DNA of 64,000 bases from Myxococcus xanthus (GCF_900106535.1 NZ_FNOH01000003.1:248001-312000); one strand, 5' to 3'. Positions 15,444-26,967 are shown, numbered from the stretch's first letter. Translations and numbers: made by a program. The notes: a model not told the origin generated them from the letters alone.

Positions 15444-17150
15444 CTACGGCTCCGTGGCGCTCGCGCGGTTCTGCGGCTGGCGCGTCGGACGGAGGATGAA
15501 GTCCGCCGAGTTGTCGTTCGAGTCGTGGCCGTTGCCCAGCAGCGCGTCCGCGCCGTCGACCATGGACGCCGCGGTCGACACGGCCGAGGCCTTGCGCTCG
15601 AAGCTGCCGGCGGTGGGCGGGTACGCCGGCAAGGGGCTGCCCTCAGCGGCGTTCGCGTTGAGGTAGCCCACCGTATCCACCACCAGCGGCGAGGAGATGC
15701 CGTCGGTCAGCGCCAGCTCCGGATAGCCGACGCGCACATGGCCACCATTGCTGTTGGCGGCCAGGTTCAGGGCCGTTCCCCAGTTCGCGTCACCCGACAC
15801 GGTGTTGCCGCTCGTCGAGGCATAACCACTGGCGACCACCAGGAAGTAGCCACGGGGCTGGATGACCGAGTTCGCGGGCAGCGTGAACGAGTTGTTGTAG
15901 TTCGTGCTGCTGTAGGCCTTGTACTGGACCTTCCAGCCGGAGATGTCCACCGCGCTCGAGGTCGGGTTGTAGAGCTCGATGAACTCGTCGCTGGCGCCAC
16001 CGGGGCCCGCGACCGCGAACTCGCTGATGACGACGTGGCCCGTGCTGCTGCCCGCGGTCACCTGCACCGCCGCCGCGATGGACTGACCGTTCAGCGCGGC
16101 CACCAGCTGACCCTCACCGCCCGTGCTGCCCGCGGTGAAGTCGAACTTGGCGGACAGGCTGTTGGCCGGCACCGTCACCGTCACCGGCACCGTGCCGAGC
16201 GACGCGGGCTCCAGCGCGAGCTGGATGACCGTGTCCTGCGCCGGGGGAACGTCCAGCTCCACCGTGTAGCCCTGCGTCTGGCCAGCGCTCACCGAGATGA
16301 CCTCGGGCGACAGCGTGGCCAGCTCAGCGGCCTGATTCGCCGCCAGCACCCGGACCGTGGCCGCACGCGTGTCGTTGCCCAGCGTGGCCGTCAGCGTCGC
16401 CTTGTCCGTCTCCGGATCCGCGGCCAGGTTCGCCGTCACCTGCACCGTGGCGGAGCGCTCACCCGGGGCGATGCGCACCAGACCACCCTGCACGTTCAGC
16501 ACGGCGCTGGACGAAGTAACCTCCACCCAGACCTCCGCCGGAGCTTCCTCACGCAGACGCACCGTCAGCGCCTCGGGGAACGTCGCCCCCGTGGTGCCAG
16601 TGCGCGCGAAGGTGCCCGTCGGACCGAAGCTGTCCAGCGAGACCTGGACCGTGCCCGCGTCGGTGCCGGCGTCGTCCTCGCCCGTGCCCGCGTCGGTGCC
16701 GGAATCCGGCTCACCCGAACCACCGTCTTCATCCGAACCCGCGTCCTGCTCGCCTGAACCACCATCCTCGGTGGTGCCAGCGTCGTCCTCACCGGTGCCC
16801 GCGTCCTCGGTGGTGCCAGCGTCGTCCTCACCGGTGCCAGCGTCCTCGGTGGTGCCGGCGTCGTCCTCACCGGTGCCCGCATCCTCTTCACCGGTGCCAG
16901 CGTCCACTTCACCGGTGCCGGCGTCGTCCTCGGTGCCGGCATCCTCCTCGGTGCCCGCGTCCGGCGTGGGACGACGGCAGCTGTTGTCACAGCTGTCGTT
17001 GTTGTTTCGGTTGCCGTCGTCGCACGTCTCGCCAGCCTCGACGATGCCATTTCCGCAAACGGGCCTGACTTCAGGGTCGTCGCCACATGCGGACATGAAA
17101 AGGAGCAGTGCGGACAGCGGCGCCAGCATCTGCCGGAAGGACCAGGGCAT
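15444..17150 (-). CDS. Lamin-tail-domain surface lipoprotein with Asp/Gly/Thr repeat tract
   Basis: The 568-residue product has a lipoprotein signal (lipobox FMSAC, Cys22). A Cys-rich CGNGIVEAGETCDDGN-type repeat at 32-58 is typical of myxobacterial secreted proteins. An acidic low-complexity tract follows at 62-167, then Ig-like beta regions at about 168-370. The C-terminal lamin-tail domain begins at about residue 380 (VVISEFAVAGPGGASDEFIELYNPT). The acidic tract likely acts as a stalk through or above the surface. Such domains are associated with extracellular binding or adhesion; the ligand is unknown. Confidence 0.85.
   Translation of the reverse strand: MPWSFRQMLAPLSALLLFMSACGDDPEVRPVCGNGIVEAGETCDDGNRNNNDSCDNSCRRPTPDAGTEEDAGTEDDAGTGEVDAGTGEEDAGTGEDDAGTTEDAGTGEDDAGTTEDAGTGEDDAGTTEDGGSGEQDAGSDEDGGSGEPDSGTDAGTGEDDAGTDAGTVQVSLDSFGPTGTFARTGTTGATFPEALTVRLREEAPAEVWVEVTSSSAVLNVQGGLVRIAPGERSATVQVTANLAADPETDKATLTATLGNDTRAATVRVLAANQAAELATLSPEVISVSAGQTQGYTVELDVPPAQDTVIQLALEPASLGTVPVTVTVPANSLSAKFDFTAGSTGGEGQLVAALNGQSIAAAVQVTAGSSTGHVVISEFAVAGPGGASDEFIELYNPTSSAVDISGWKVQYKAYSSTNYNNSFTLPANSVIQPRGYFLVVASGYASTSGNTVSGDANWGTALNLAANSNGGHVRVGYPELALTDGISSPLVVDTVGYLNANAAEGSPLPAYPPTAGSFERKASAVSTAASMVDGADALLGNGHDSNDNSADFILRPTRQPQNRASATEP
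16649..16964 (-). repeat. In-frame tandem repeat tract encoding an acidic stalk
   Basis: The tract codes for residues 62-167 of the lamin-tail lipoprotein. Its core is three tandem 39-bp units, each encoding a version of DDAGTTEDAGTGE, with looser DAGTGE/DAGSDE copies on both sides. Near-identical units make the tract prone to length change by slippage or recombination. Confidence 0.8.
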
Positions 17151-17281
17151 GGGTAAAGAGTCTCCGTTGAAACTTGAAGAGCCCCCTGCATCCCATATCT
17201 GTCACCCACGACGCAATCCGGGCGGCAGTTTCCGATTTCACTGGACTCAAGCCCGGGTTTTGATCCTCCCGGCCTCCCCTC

Positions 17282-18250
17282 TCAGGACGGAGGCACTGGA
17301 GCGTGCTCCCCGACCTCATGGGGCGGCTCCAAGCCGTGGTCCACGAGGAAGACACGCACGGCCTCGGCGATCTCCGACCCGGCCTCCAGCAGGCCGGCGT
17401 GCCCCGCGTCATCCACCCGCATCCAATGTGCGTGCGGCATTGCGTCACGCATTCGCTCCATCTCCCCCAGCGGAACGAGCAGATCGTTGCTGGCGGCGAC
17501 GATGAGCGTGGGCACCTGCACCGTCCTGGCCACGTCCCAGGCATGGCCCTCCACCATGCCCCGGAGGGTGTACCAGTAGGCCCTGGGGCTCATCCGGCGC
17601 AGGGCGAGCATGAACTCGTCGATGTCCGCCCGAGGCGCCCGGGCCCGGAGCGCCCCCACCATCCGCGCCAGGGGATAGGCGAAGCGGCTGGCCATCACCG
17701 CGTGCGCCACGGGCGCCGCCAGCGGCAGCGTGGGCGTGGCCAGCTTGAGCATGCCCCGGGTGGCGGACAGGAACGCGCGGGCCCCCGCCGAGTCCACCCC
17801 CGAGCCGAACGCCCCCGGCGCCCCGGCGATGAGCGTCATGGACGGAACCAGGTCCGGCCGCCGCCGGTACAGGTCCAGCAGGACGCGCACGCCCATGGAG
17901 AACGCCACATGGTGCGGCGGCCGCCCATCCCCCCGGGCCATCACCGCCGCGGTGATGCGCTCCAGGTCATCCACGTGCACGCGAATCTGGTACCCATCCC
18001 CCAGGGATTCATCGCTGCTGCCGTGGCCCCGGTAGTTCCAGTGCACCACCCGGTGGTCCTGCTCCAGGTTTCCCACCAGGTAGCGCCAGAAGTTCTCCGA
18101 GGAGCCAATCCCGTTCGTCAGCAGCACCGTGGGGCGGGCCGCCAGCTCTGCGTCGGCGGAGGCCTCCCGGAGGTTGCCGAAGTGGGTATGCCAGGCGACC
18201 CGGGTACCATCCGGGGCTGTCACAAAGCGCGTGGTGCGACGGTAGGGCAT
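17282..18250 (-). CDS. Alpha/beta-hydrolase fold protein
   Basis: The 322-residue product has the alpha/beta-hydrolase core: the oxyanion region LTNGIGSSENFW, the nucleophile elbow AFSMGVRV (Ser in SMG, with Ala replacing the usual first Gly), an acid in AASNDLLVP and the terminal His in DDAGHAGLL. Start ATG 18250 has a GGGAGG site just upstream; an ATG 13 codons earlier is less likely. It is divergent from the PhyH gene. Substrate unknown; it could be an esterase, lipase or haloperoxidase-like enzyme. Confidence 0.85.
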   Translation of the reverse strand: MPYRRTTRFVTAPDGTRVAWHTHFGNLREASADAELAARPTVLLTNGIGSSENFWRYLVGNLEQDHRVVHWNYRGHGSSDESLGDGYQIRVHVDDLERITAAVMARGDGRPPHHVAFSMGVRVLLDLYRRRPDLVPSMTLIAGAPGAFGSGVDSAGARAFLSATRGMLKLATPTLPLAAPVAHAVMASRFAYPLARMVGALRARAPRADIDEFMLALRRMSPRAYWYTLRGMVEGHAWDVARTVQVPTLIVAASNDLLVPLGEMERMRDAMPHAHWMRVDDAGHAGLLEAGSEIAEAVRVFLVDHGLEPPHEVGEHAPVPPS

Positions 18251-18336
18251 GCCACCTCCCACGATGAGGCGCCCGGGCCGGGGGCGCAAGCATCAACCTG
18301 CCCCGACGGGCACGTCCCGGGGTATGAGGGGGCGCC

Positions 18337-19119
18337 ATGCTTTGCGTCGACGTGGAACGGTTCGATATCCGCCCTGCCCTGGCCCACTACGCCGAGCACG
18401 GCTACGCGAAGCTGGGCCGTGTGCTGGGTGACGAGGGCCTGGACGCGCTCCGCGAGCGGGCCGACGACCTGATGCTGGGCCGGGTCGTCCACCCGGGCCT
18501 CTTCTTCCAACCGGACGCCACCACCGGTCGCTACGAGGACGCCCCCCTGGGACTGGGCTGGCAGGGCCCCTCCCTGGACTACCGCAAGCTGGAGAAGCTG
18601 GAGAAGGACCCGCGCTTCCTGGCGTGGATGGAGAACCCGCTGTTCGAACGCATCGCCCGGGCGCTCATCCCCGGCGACATCGTCCTCTACCGCGCCATCC
18701 TCTTCCACAAGGGGAAGGCCGGCGGCAGCAACCTGCCCTGGCACCAGGATGGCGGCCGGCTGTGGGGACTCACCCACGAACCGGAGCTGCAGATCTGGAC
18801 CGCGCTGGATGACGCCCCCGAGGACGGCGGCTGTCTGGAAGTCGTCCCGGGCAGCCACCGCGGCGGCCTGGTGACGCCTCTGGGCGGGGTGATTCCTCCG
18901 GACGCGGTGGCGGCGGCCGACGCTGAATCCCGCGTCCTGTCCCTGCCGGCGCGCGCCGGCGAGGCCATCCTGGTCCACAACCACCTCTGGCACCGCTCCG
19001 GACGCGGGCGCCCCGGCTTGCGCCGCCGCGCCTTCTCCGCCTGCTACATGGACGCGGTCGTGCGCTGCCTGCGCAAGAAGAAGGCCCCCCGCGTCTTCCC
19101 GCCCATGTTCCGCCGCTGA
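18337..19119 (+). CDS. Phytanoyl-CoA dioxygenase (PhyH) family Fe(II)/2-oxoglutarate enzyme
   Basis: The 260-residue double-stranded beta-helix enzyme shows the HxD iron motif as WHQDGG (His136, Asp138) and the distal His219 in NHLWHRSG, followed by an Arg-rich stretch that can bind 2-oxoglutarate. The motif EVVPGSHRGG at 168-177 is typical of PhyH proteins. It probably hydroxylates a small metabolite, lipid or amino-acid derivative; no neighbour indicates which. It ends 2 bp before the convergent kinase gene. Confidence 0.88.
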   Translation: MLCVDVERFDIRPALAHYAEHGYAKLGRVLGDEGLDALRERADDLMLGRVVHPGLFFQPDATTGRYEDAPLGLGWQGPSLDYRKLEKLEKDPRFLAWMENPLFERIARALIPGDIVLYRAILFHKGKAGGSNLPWHQDGGRLWGLTHEPELQIWTALDDAPEDGGCLEVVPGSHRGGLVTPLGGVIPPDAVAAADAESRVLSLPARAGEAILVHNHLWHRSGRGRPGLRRRAFSACYMDAVVRCLRKKKAPRVFPPMFRR

Positions 19120-19121
19120 CC

Positions 19122-21194
<2,073 letters not shown>

Positions 21195-21263
21195 CCAGTC
21201 GCTCTGCTCCGTGGCCCCAAACACACGGGGTGAAAAATACTATGATTCTGTAGCACGGCATTT

Positions 21264-21286
21264 CCAGCCAGGAGCGTCCTGACTGG
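21264..21286 (+). promoter_or_regulatory. 23-bp palindrome in the kinase/WbqC divergent region
   Basis: CCAG-C-CAGGA (21264-21273) and TCCTG-A-CTGG (21277-21286) flank the triplet GCG, forming a near-perfect dyad with one unpaired position. It is about 70 bp upstream of the kinase start and about 95 bp upstream of the WbqC start, a natural operator position. Confidence 0.4.
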
Positions 21287-21380
21287 CGGGGGTCAGGCGC
21301 ACCCCATGCCCGGTGGAAACATACCGGCCGGAGGGTAAACGGGTGGCCACCGGGTGGCGCCAGGACGCTATCCTCCGCGC

Positions 21381-22169
21381 GTGCCGGGCATCCCTGGAGT
21401 CGTGGTCGCCGAGCAGCCGCACTACCTGCCGTGGGTGGATTTCCACGAGCAGTTGGCCCGCGCGGGGACCTTCGTCGTGCTGGACAACGTGCAGTGGCTG
21501 CGGCGCGGCTGGCAGCGGCGCACCCGGGTGGCCCTGCCCCACAACGTCCCCCAGCCCCCGCCCACGGAGCCCGGGTTCCAGTGGATGTCCATCCCCCTGG
21601 AGAACCCGCACCGGGACACCCTCATCAAGGACCTGGCGGTGGATGCCCGTCAGCCCTGGGCCCGCGAGCACCTGCGTATGCTGGTGTCGCTGTACGCAAA
21701 GCGGCCCTACTTCGCTTCGCAGGTACTGCCCCGGCTGGAGCCCTTCTATGACGCGGCGGCGCGCGAGTCGGGCCCCGGGTCGCTGCTGCGGGTGCTGCTG
21801 GCGAGCATGGCGCTCTTCAACGAGCCGCTGGGCCTGACGCCGAACCTGGTCCTGGCCTCCACCTTGGACAAGCAGGGCGAGGACAAGTCGGCCCGGTTGG
21901 TGGCGTACTGCCGGCAGTTGGGCGCGCACACGTACTACTCGGGGTTGGGCTCGTCCCTGTACCTCCAGGTGGGCCTGTTCCGAGACGTGGACGTGCGCGT
22001 GCTGTGGCAGCGCTTCCGCCACCCCGAATACGCACAGGGCCGCCCGGGCCGCTTCGTCCACGGCATGTCGTTGGTGGACGTGCTGGCCAACGTGCAGTTG
22101 GACGAGGTGCGCCAATGGCTGGAGCCTTCGCCCTGGGGACCGTTCGCGCCCCGGCCCCCGGGCGAATGA
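21381..22169 (+). CDS. WbqC family protein
   Basis: The 262-residue protein begins with the strand VVVAEQPHYLPWVDFHEQLARA, the hallmark N-terminus of WbqC-like proteins, followed by VLDNVQW. These proteins are often encoded in polysaccharide or glycan gene sets and are thought to help modify nucleotide-activated or lipid-linked sugars, but their reaction is poorly defined. GTG 21381 is chosen; GTG 21354 is in frame and possible. It converges with the AAA ATPase gene, with 7 bp between stops. Confidence 0.8.
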   Translation: MPGIPGVVVAEQPHYLPWVDFHEQLARAGTFVVLDNVQWLRRGWQRRTRVALPHNVPQPPPTEPGFQWMSIPLENPHRDTLIKDLAVDARQPWAREHLRMLVSLYAKRPYFASQVLPRLEPFYDAAARESGPGSLLRVLLASMALFNEPLGLTPNLVLASTLDKQGEDKSARLVAYCRQLGAHTYYSGLGSSLYLQVGLFRDVDVRVLWQRFRHPEYAQGRPGRFVHGMSLVDVLANVQLDEVRQWLEPSPWGPFAPRPPGE

Positions 22170-22176
22170 CGGTGCC

Positions 22177-23940
22177 TCAGCGCGCGGAGGCCGACGTCCC
22201 CGCCGGCTTGTCCTTGTCGAAGCGCACGAAGTAGCCGCGCACGGCGGAGTCCAGGAGTTCGGTCGTCAGGCGCGGCTCCTGGCCCTGGTAGTGGGCCATG
22301 TCGATGACCTGATCCAACAAGTCACGCGGCTGACAGGCGGCGAACGGACGGCCCACGGGGCGGTAGTGCGCGTCGATGAGGTAGTCCACCGCCGCCGCGT
22401 TGTAGGGCACGCCGCGCTTGCGGCACATGACCTGGAAGATGTCGTGGAACTGCTCCTCGTCCGGGCGCTGCACCTCCAGCTTGTAGCGGACGCGGCGCAG
22501 GAAGGCGTCATCCACGAGGTCGCTGGGGTCCAGGTTGGTGGAGAAGGCGGCGAACACGTCGAAGGGCACCTGCAGCTTCTTGCCGGTGTGCAGGGTGAGC
22601 ATGTCGATGTCGCTCTCCAGCGGGACGATCCACCGGTTGAGCAGGTCCTTGGGGGACACCTTCTGCCGGCCGAAGTCGTCGATGAGGAGCATGCCGTTGC
22701 TCGCCTTCATCTGGAACGGCGCCTCGTAGTACTTCACCTCCGGCGAGTACACGAGGTCCAGCATCTCCAGCGTCAGCTCACCGCCCACGACGACGAGCGG
22801 GCGCCGGCAGCGCACCCAGCGCCGGTCATACGGCGAAGTGCCGGGCTCGTCCTCCACCACCTTGTGGAGGTTGGCGTCGAAGATGCGCACCACGAAGTCG
22901 TCAATGAGGATGGCGTGGGGGATGAAGATGTCCCCGTCGAAGCAGTTCACCATGCCCTGGCAGATGGCCGTCTTGCCGTTGCCCGGGGGCCCGTAGAAGA
23001 AGATGGCGCGGCCGGAGTTCATCGCCGGACCGATGCCGTCGAAGATGTAGTCCTTGATGATGAGGTCGCCGAACTTGTCCTGCATGCGCGCGCGAGTGAT
23101 GCGGTTGCCGCGCACGGTCTGCTTCTTCACGGCGGCCGCCCACTCCAGGAAGGGCACGGGCGCGGGGCCGTTGTAGCGGTTGCGGTCGAGCACCTGCCGC
23201 AGCACGTCCGTCACGAACGTGGTGAGCTGGTAGATCATCGTCGACTTGCCCACGCCCGATCCGCCACCGCCGCGGATGTCGATGTACTTCTGGCGGCGCA
23301 GTCCTTCGATGACGTCGTCCACCAGCGCGGTGGGCAGTTGAAGGCGCGCGGCGATGTCCATGCCGCGCATCTCACCGGCGAAGAAGAGCGCCTTGAGAAC
23401 CAGCTCTTCCACGAAGGTGGTGTTGAGGCCCGTCTCGCCCAGGGTGCGCGGCTGGGAGGGCCAGAAACGGTCGCCCGGGCCGGCGCCGCCCTCCTCTCCC
23501 GACCGCCGGGGCGTCCGGCGCTCCGGGCCGCTGTACTGCGGACTGGCGGCGCCGCCTCGTCGGTCCGGGCCCGAGTACTGGGACGGCCCGGGCCCACGAC
23601 GGTCAGGCGGGGCGACGATGACGGACGGCAGCGTGGCCGGTGCCGGCGGCGGAGCACGGCGGTCCGGCGGCGAGGACGAGCCGCGACGCTCGGTGGGAAA
23701 GTCGGGCTCGTCCGGCTCCGGGGGCAGCGCGGGACGTGAGCCAGTGACGGCGCCCGGGGGGCGCGGCGGGAGCGCGGCGGTCATCCCCGTGACACCGACG
23801 CGCGGGCGCGGAGGCCCCGACAGCACCGGCGTGGGCGCCGCGGGCGGCGCCACGGCCGTTTCCACGGGGGTGACGCTGCGGCTGGACTCGTCGCTCGACG
23901 AGCCGGAGTCCGGGGATGGCGGTCGCCTGAACAGGGACAT
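22177..23940 (-). CDS. AAA-type ATPase with winged-helix and Pro-rich N-terminus
   Basis: The 587-residue protein starts with about 160 disordered residues rich in Pro, Gly and Arg, including PDRR and YSGPDRR/YSGPERR repeats. A winged-helix domain spans about 170-240. The AAA core has Walker A GPPGNGKTA (317-325) and Walker B MLLIDDFG near 424, then AAA sensor and lid regions. Within the winged helix, GSGVGKST (227-234) also matches the P-loop pattern, which is odd. The family occurs in deltaproteobacteria, but I do not know a function; protein remodelling linked to a DNA- or protein-binding module is inferred. Confidence 0.75.
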   Translation of the reverse strand: MSLFRRPPSPDSGSSSDESSRSVTPVETAVAPPAAPTPVLSGPPRPRVGVTGMTAALPPRPPGAVTGSRPALPPEPDEPDFPTERRGSSSPPDRRAPPPAPATLPSVIVAPPDRRGPGPSQYSGPDRRGGAASPQYSGPERRTPRRSGEEGGAGPGDRFWPSQPRTLGETGLNTTFVEELVLKALFFAGEMRGMDIAARLQLPTALVDDVIEGLRRQKYIDIRGGGGSGVGKSTMIYQLTTFVTDVLRQVLDRNRYNGPAPVPFLEWAAAVKKQTVRGNRITRARMQDKFGDLIIKDYIFDGIGPAMNSGRAIFFYGPPGNGKTAICQGMVNCFDGDIFIPHAILIDDFVVRIFDANLHKVVEDEPGTSPYDRRWVRCRRPLVVVGGELTLEMLDLVYSPEVKYYEAPFQMKASNGMLLIDDFGRQKVSPKDLLNRWIVPLESDIDMLTLHTGKKLQVPFDVFAAFSTNLDPSDLVDDAFLRRVRYKLEVQRPDEEQFHDIFQVMCRKRGVPYNAAAVDYLIDAHYRPVGRPFAACQPRDLLDQVIDMAHYQGQEPRLTTELLDSAVRGYFVRFDKDKPAGTSASAR

Positions 23941-24133
23941 GCGGTGCTCGCTCCAGGGTGTTCGCGCCGGAGCCTACCGCATCGGTCCGGTTTGGACGAA
24001 ACGGAGTTGCAGAACAAACAGAAAAGCACTGAACCCAAGTGTTCCCGCCAGCCTCCTCGTCGATAGTGCGCGCGCCTCCGCCCGCATGCGCGGCGCGCGA
24101 AGCCCACCCCCATCATTCGCATTGGAGCTCTTC

Positions 24134-24910
24134 GTGAAGCGACTTCTGTCCGTCCTCGCCCTGCCCCTGCTGCTGCTCGGAACCTCCGCGGCGGCGCAGA
24201 CGACGCCCACCCTCACGTTCCACGGCAACTGGACCATCCACCAGTCGGAGGTACTGACCGAAGGAGGCCAGGTACAGGTCGTCTACAGCACCGCGCGCCT
24301 GCCGCAGTGCCGCGTCAACAACCCCGACGGCAGCCCCGCGTGGAGCATCACCGGCCACTACCGCATCAACGGCTCCGCGCCGGCCAGCTTCGATGTGGCG
24401 GGCGCGCCCGTCACCGGCAATGGACCGACGCTGGACTTGCAGGAGCAGGGCCTGTTGGAGCTTTGGTTCCTCGTGTCCAGCCCGGGCTGCGAGCACTACG
24501 ACTCCAACTACGGCGGCAACTTCCAGTTCAACGTCCTGGAGGCCAGCGCCACGCCCATGGCGACGCTCGTGTTCCAGCAGGGCTGGGTGGAGCACGTGGT
24601 GGGCACGCCGCGCCAGGGCCAGCCCTTCATCGTGGACTACGACATCGCGCGCCTGCCCGAGTGCCGGCTGCTCTACAACGGCGCGCCTACCTGGGACGTG
24701 GGTGTGCGCTGGCGCTTCAACAACGGGGTGATGGGCGAGAAGAGCGTCACCACCACCAGCGGCTATACGCGCACTGGCACGCCCGTCACCATCATCCCGC
24801 CCGTCGGGGCCACCTCCGTGCAGATCTGGTTCGAGAACTGGGACCGCGGAACCTGCCGCCGCTGGGACTCCGACTACGGGGCCAACTACACGTTCACCCT
24901 GCAGCCGTAG
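24134..24910 (+). CDS. Secreted DUF6209-like beta protein
   Basis: The 258-residue product has a signal peptide (cleavage near SAAA-Q) and two similar halves of about 110 residues. Each half starts with a strand like TLTFHGNWTIHQSE or TLVFQQGWVEHVVG, carries a (L)PxCR motif, and ends with a W/F-x-x-C ... WDSDYG/YDSNYG block. The internal duplication and the paired Cys suggest a secreted two-domain beta protein. Start is GTG 24134 with GGAGCT just upstream. The family name DUF6209 is from memory and moderately sure; function unknown. Confidence 0.7.
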   Translation: MKRLLSVLALPLLLLGTSAAAQTTPTLTFHGNWTIHQSEVLTEGGQVQVVYSTARLPQCRVNNPDGSPAWSITGHYRINGSAPASFDVAGAPVTGNGPTLDLQEQGLLELWFLVSSPGCEHYDSNYGGNFQFNVLEASATPMATLVFQQGWVEHVVGTPRQGQPFIVDYDIARLPECRLLYNGAPTWDVGVRWRFNNGVMGEKSVTTTSGYTRTGTPVTIIPPVGATSVQIWFENWDRGTCRRWDSDYGANYTFTLQP

Positions 24911-25000
24911 ACCGCCAGGCGGCATCACCCACGTTCCGGCCCGAATACCCTCGCACTGTGAGACGCGCCCGGACCGGAACATGGGTGCTACCCTTTGCGC

Positions 25001-26662
25001 ATGAGTTTCTTCCAGGACCCGCCGAGGCTGGGCAATCAGTACGACGACGATGCGCTGCTCCAGAGCTACCTGGCACGCACCCTCCCCGAGGACCTGCGGC
25101 GCGCGCTGACGGATGAGTTCCGCGAGTTGGGAGAGCTGGGCGGGGATTACTTCTACCGCTTCCAGCTCCGCGACCGGCTGAACGAGCCGGAGCTGACCCA
25201 GTGGGATGCGTGGGGCCAGCGCGTCGACCACATCGAGGTGTCGCCGCTGTGGAAGGAAGCCGAGTCCCTGGCCGCGCGGCGCGGACTGGTGGCCACGGCC
25301 TACGAGCAGAAGAACGCCGAGCTCAGCCGCGTCCACCAGTTCATCCTCAACTACCTCGTGCAGGCGTCGCTGGACGTGTACTCGTGCCCGCTGGCGATGA
25401 CGGACGGCGCGGCGCGCTCGTTGCTCACGCTGGGCAATACGGCGCTCATCGACCGCGCCCTGCCCCACCTGACGTCCCGGGACCCGGCCACGGCGTGGAC
25501 GTCCGGTCAGTGGATGACGGAGCGCACCGGCGGCTCGGACGTGGGCCTCACGCAGACGGTGGCCCGGCAGACCCCGGAGGGCTGGCGGCTGTCTGGAACG
25601 AAGTGGTTCACCTCCGCGACGACGGCGCAGATGGCGCTCACGCTGGCGCGTCCGGAAGGCAACGGCCCCGGCGGCAAGGGCCTGGCCCTGTTCTACGTGG
25701 AGACACGGGACGCGGCCGGAAGACTCAATGGCATCCAGATCAACCGGCTCAAAGACAAACTCGGAACGCGCAAGGTGCCCACGGCGGAGCTGACCTTGGA
25801 TGGCGCGCTGGCCATTCCCGTGGCGGGGCTGACGGATGGCATCCGGAACATGGCGTGGATGCTGAATGTGACACGCACCTGGAACGCGGTGGGCTCCGCA
25901 TGGGCCATGCGCCGGGCGCTGGCCCTGGCCCGGGACTACGCCCAGCGGCGGGTGCAGTTCGGCGCGAAGCTGGCGGACAAGCCGCTGCACATGGACACCC
26001 TGGCGGGGCTGGAGGCGGAGTTTCAAGCGGGGTTCCTGCTGGCCTTCCGCGCCGTGGAGCTGCTGGGCCGCATGGAGGCGAAGGCGGCCACCGAGCAGGA
26101 GCTGCTCCTGCAGCGGCTGGTGACGCCCCTGGCGAAGCTGACCACCGGCCGGCAGGTGGTGCACGTCACCTCCGAAGTCACGGAGGCCTTCGGCGGCGCG
26201 GGCTACGTGGAAGACACGGGCATTCCGCGGATCCAGGCCGACGCCCAGGTGCTGTCCATCTGGGAAGGCACCACGAACGTCCTCTCCCTGGACACCCTGC
26301 GCGCCCTGGCGAAGGAAGGCGCGTTGGAGGCGTTCTTCCACGAGGTGGAGGGCCGTCTGGGCCAGACCCGGGACGCGGGCCTGCGGCCCTGTGTCGACGC
26401 GGCCCAGGGCGCGCTGGAGCACGCGCGGGCCTGGGTGGCCGGTGCCATGGAGGACCCCGCCACCCTGGAGGCTGGCGCCCGGCGCTTCTCGCTGACGCTG
26501 GGACGGACGCTGGAGCTGGCCTTGCTCTGCGCCCATGCGCAGTGGTGCCTGGACCATGGCCACGGCCCCCGGAGCAAGGCGGCGGCACGGCGCTTCGCCT
26601 CGCACGGCGTGGACCTCATCCAACCGGCCGCGAGCCTGGAGGATGTCCGGCTCCTGGCCTGA
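25001..26662 (+). CDS. AidB-like acyl-CoA dehydrogenase
   Basis: A 553-residue flavoprotein of the acyl-CoA dehydrogenase superfamily. The FAD/substrate segment AWTSGQWMTERTGGSDVG and GTKWFTSATT, and the C-terminal SIWEGTTNVLSLD, match AidB/adaptive-response members, which are longer than ordinary acyl-CoA dehydrogenases (about 380 residues). AidB is induced by alkylating agents in E. coli and binds DNA; whether this paralogue does so or acts on acyl-CoA is open. ATG 25001 is the start. A spacing of 90 bp to the gene before it suggests its own promoter. Confidence 0.87.
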   Translation: MSFFQDPPRLGNQYDDDALLQSYLARTLPEDLRRALTDEFRELGELGGDYFYRFQLRDRLNEPELTQWDAWGQRVDHIEVSPLWKEAESLAARRGLVATAYEQKNAELSRVHQFILNYLVQASLDVYSCPLAMTDGAARSLLTLGNTALIDRALPHLTSRDPATAWTSGQWMTERTGGSDVGLTQTVARQTPEGWRLSGTKWFTSATTAQMALTLARPEGNGPGGKGLALFYVETRDAAGRLNGIQINRLKDKLGTRKVPTAELTLDGALAIPVAGLTDGIRNMAWMLNVTRTWNAVGSAWAMRRALALARDYAQRRVQFGAKLADKPLHMDTLAGLEAEFQAGFLLAFRAVELLGRMEAKAATEQELLLQRLVTPLAKLTTGRQVVHVTSEVTEAFGGAGYVEDTGIPRIQADAQVLSIWEGTTNVLSLDTLRALAKEGALEAFFHEVEGRLGQTRDAGLRPCVDAAQGALEHARAWVAGAMEDPATLEAGARRFSLTLGRTLELALLCAHAQWCLDHGHGPRSKAAARRFASHGVDLIQPAASLEDVRLLA

Positions 26663-26967
26663 GGTGCCACGTCTGGCAGCGGCCCGAAACAACACGACGC
26701 ACCAAGACACCCTCAATCATTTACACGCAATTCCTATCCCAGGGGCCGCCCTGCCCCTCCCTCCGGGGCGGGCACCCTTGAAGGCATACGGACGTCGGTT
26801 CGCAGACGGCGTCCCTCCCCTCAATCCGAGCCCGCACATCACCTGCCCACTCCCAAACCCGGCGCCTGTGTAACACATCACGCTTCAACGGGAGACCTGA
26901 TCGGCCAAAGACATACTCGCGAAGAGATAGAAAAATCAGCTGCGAAACGCATCCACCATCTCGAATC
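26663..26967. other. 305-bp intergenic region with a terminator-like hairpin
   Basis: This space between the AidB-like and GNAT genes is less GC-rich than its surroundings. At 26748-26773, GCCC-T-GCCCC pairs with GGGGC-GGGC around a TCCCTCC loop (9 bp with one bulge), a plausible terminator for the AidB-like gene. An open frame on the minus strand (26721-26984) overlaps the GNAT start and shows no recognisable features, so I do not call it a gene. Confidence 0.5.

Noticed and set aside
24113..26716. 867-codon open frame antisense to the AidB-like and DUF6209-like genes
   Set aside because: High-GC DNA keeps antisense frames open. The translation is Arg/His/Gly-rich with no family motifs, and both sense genes are convincing.
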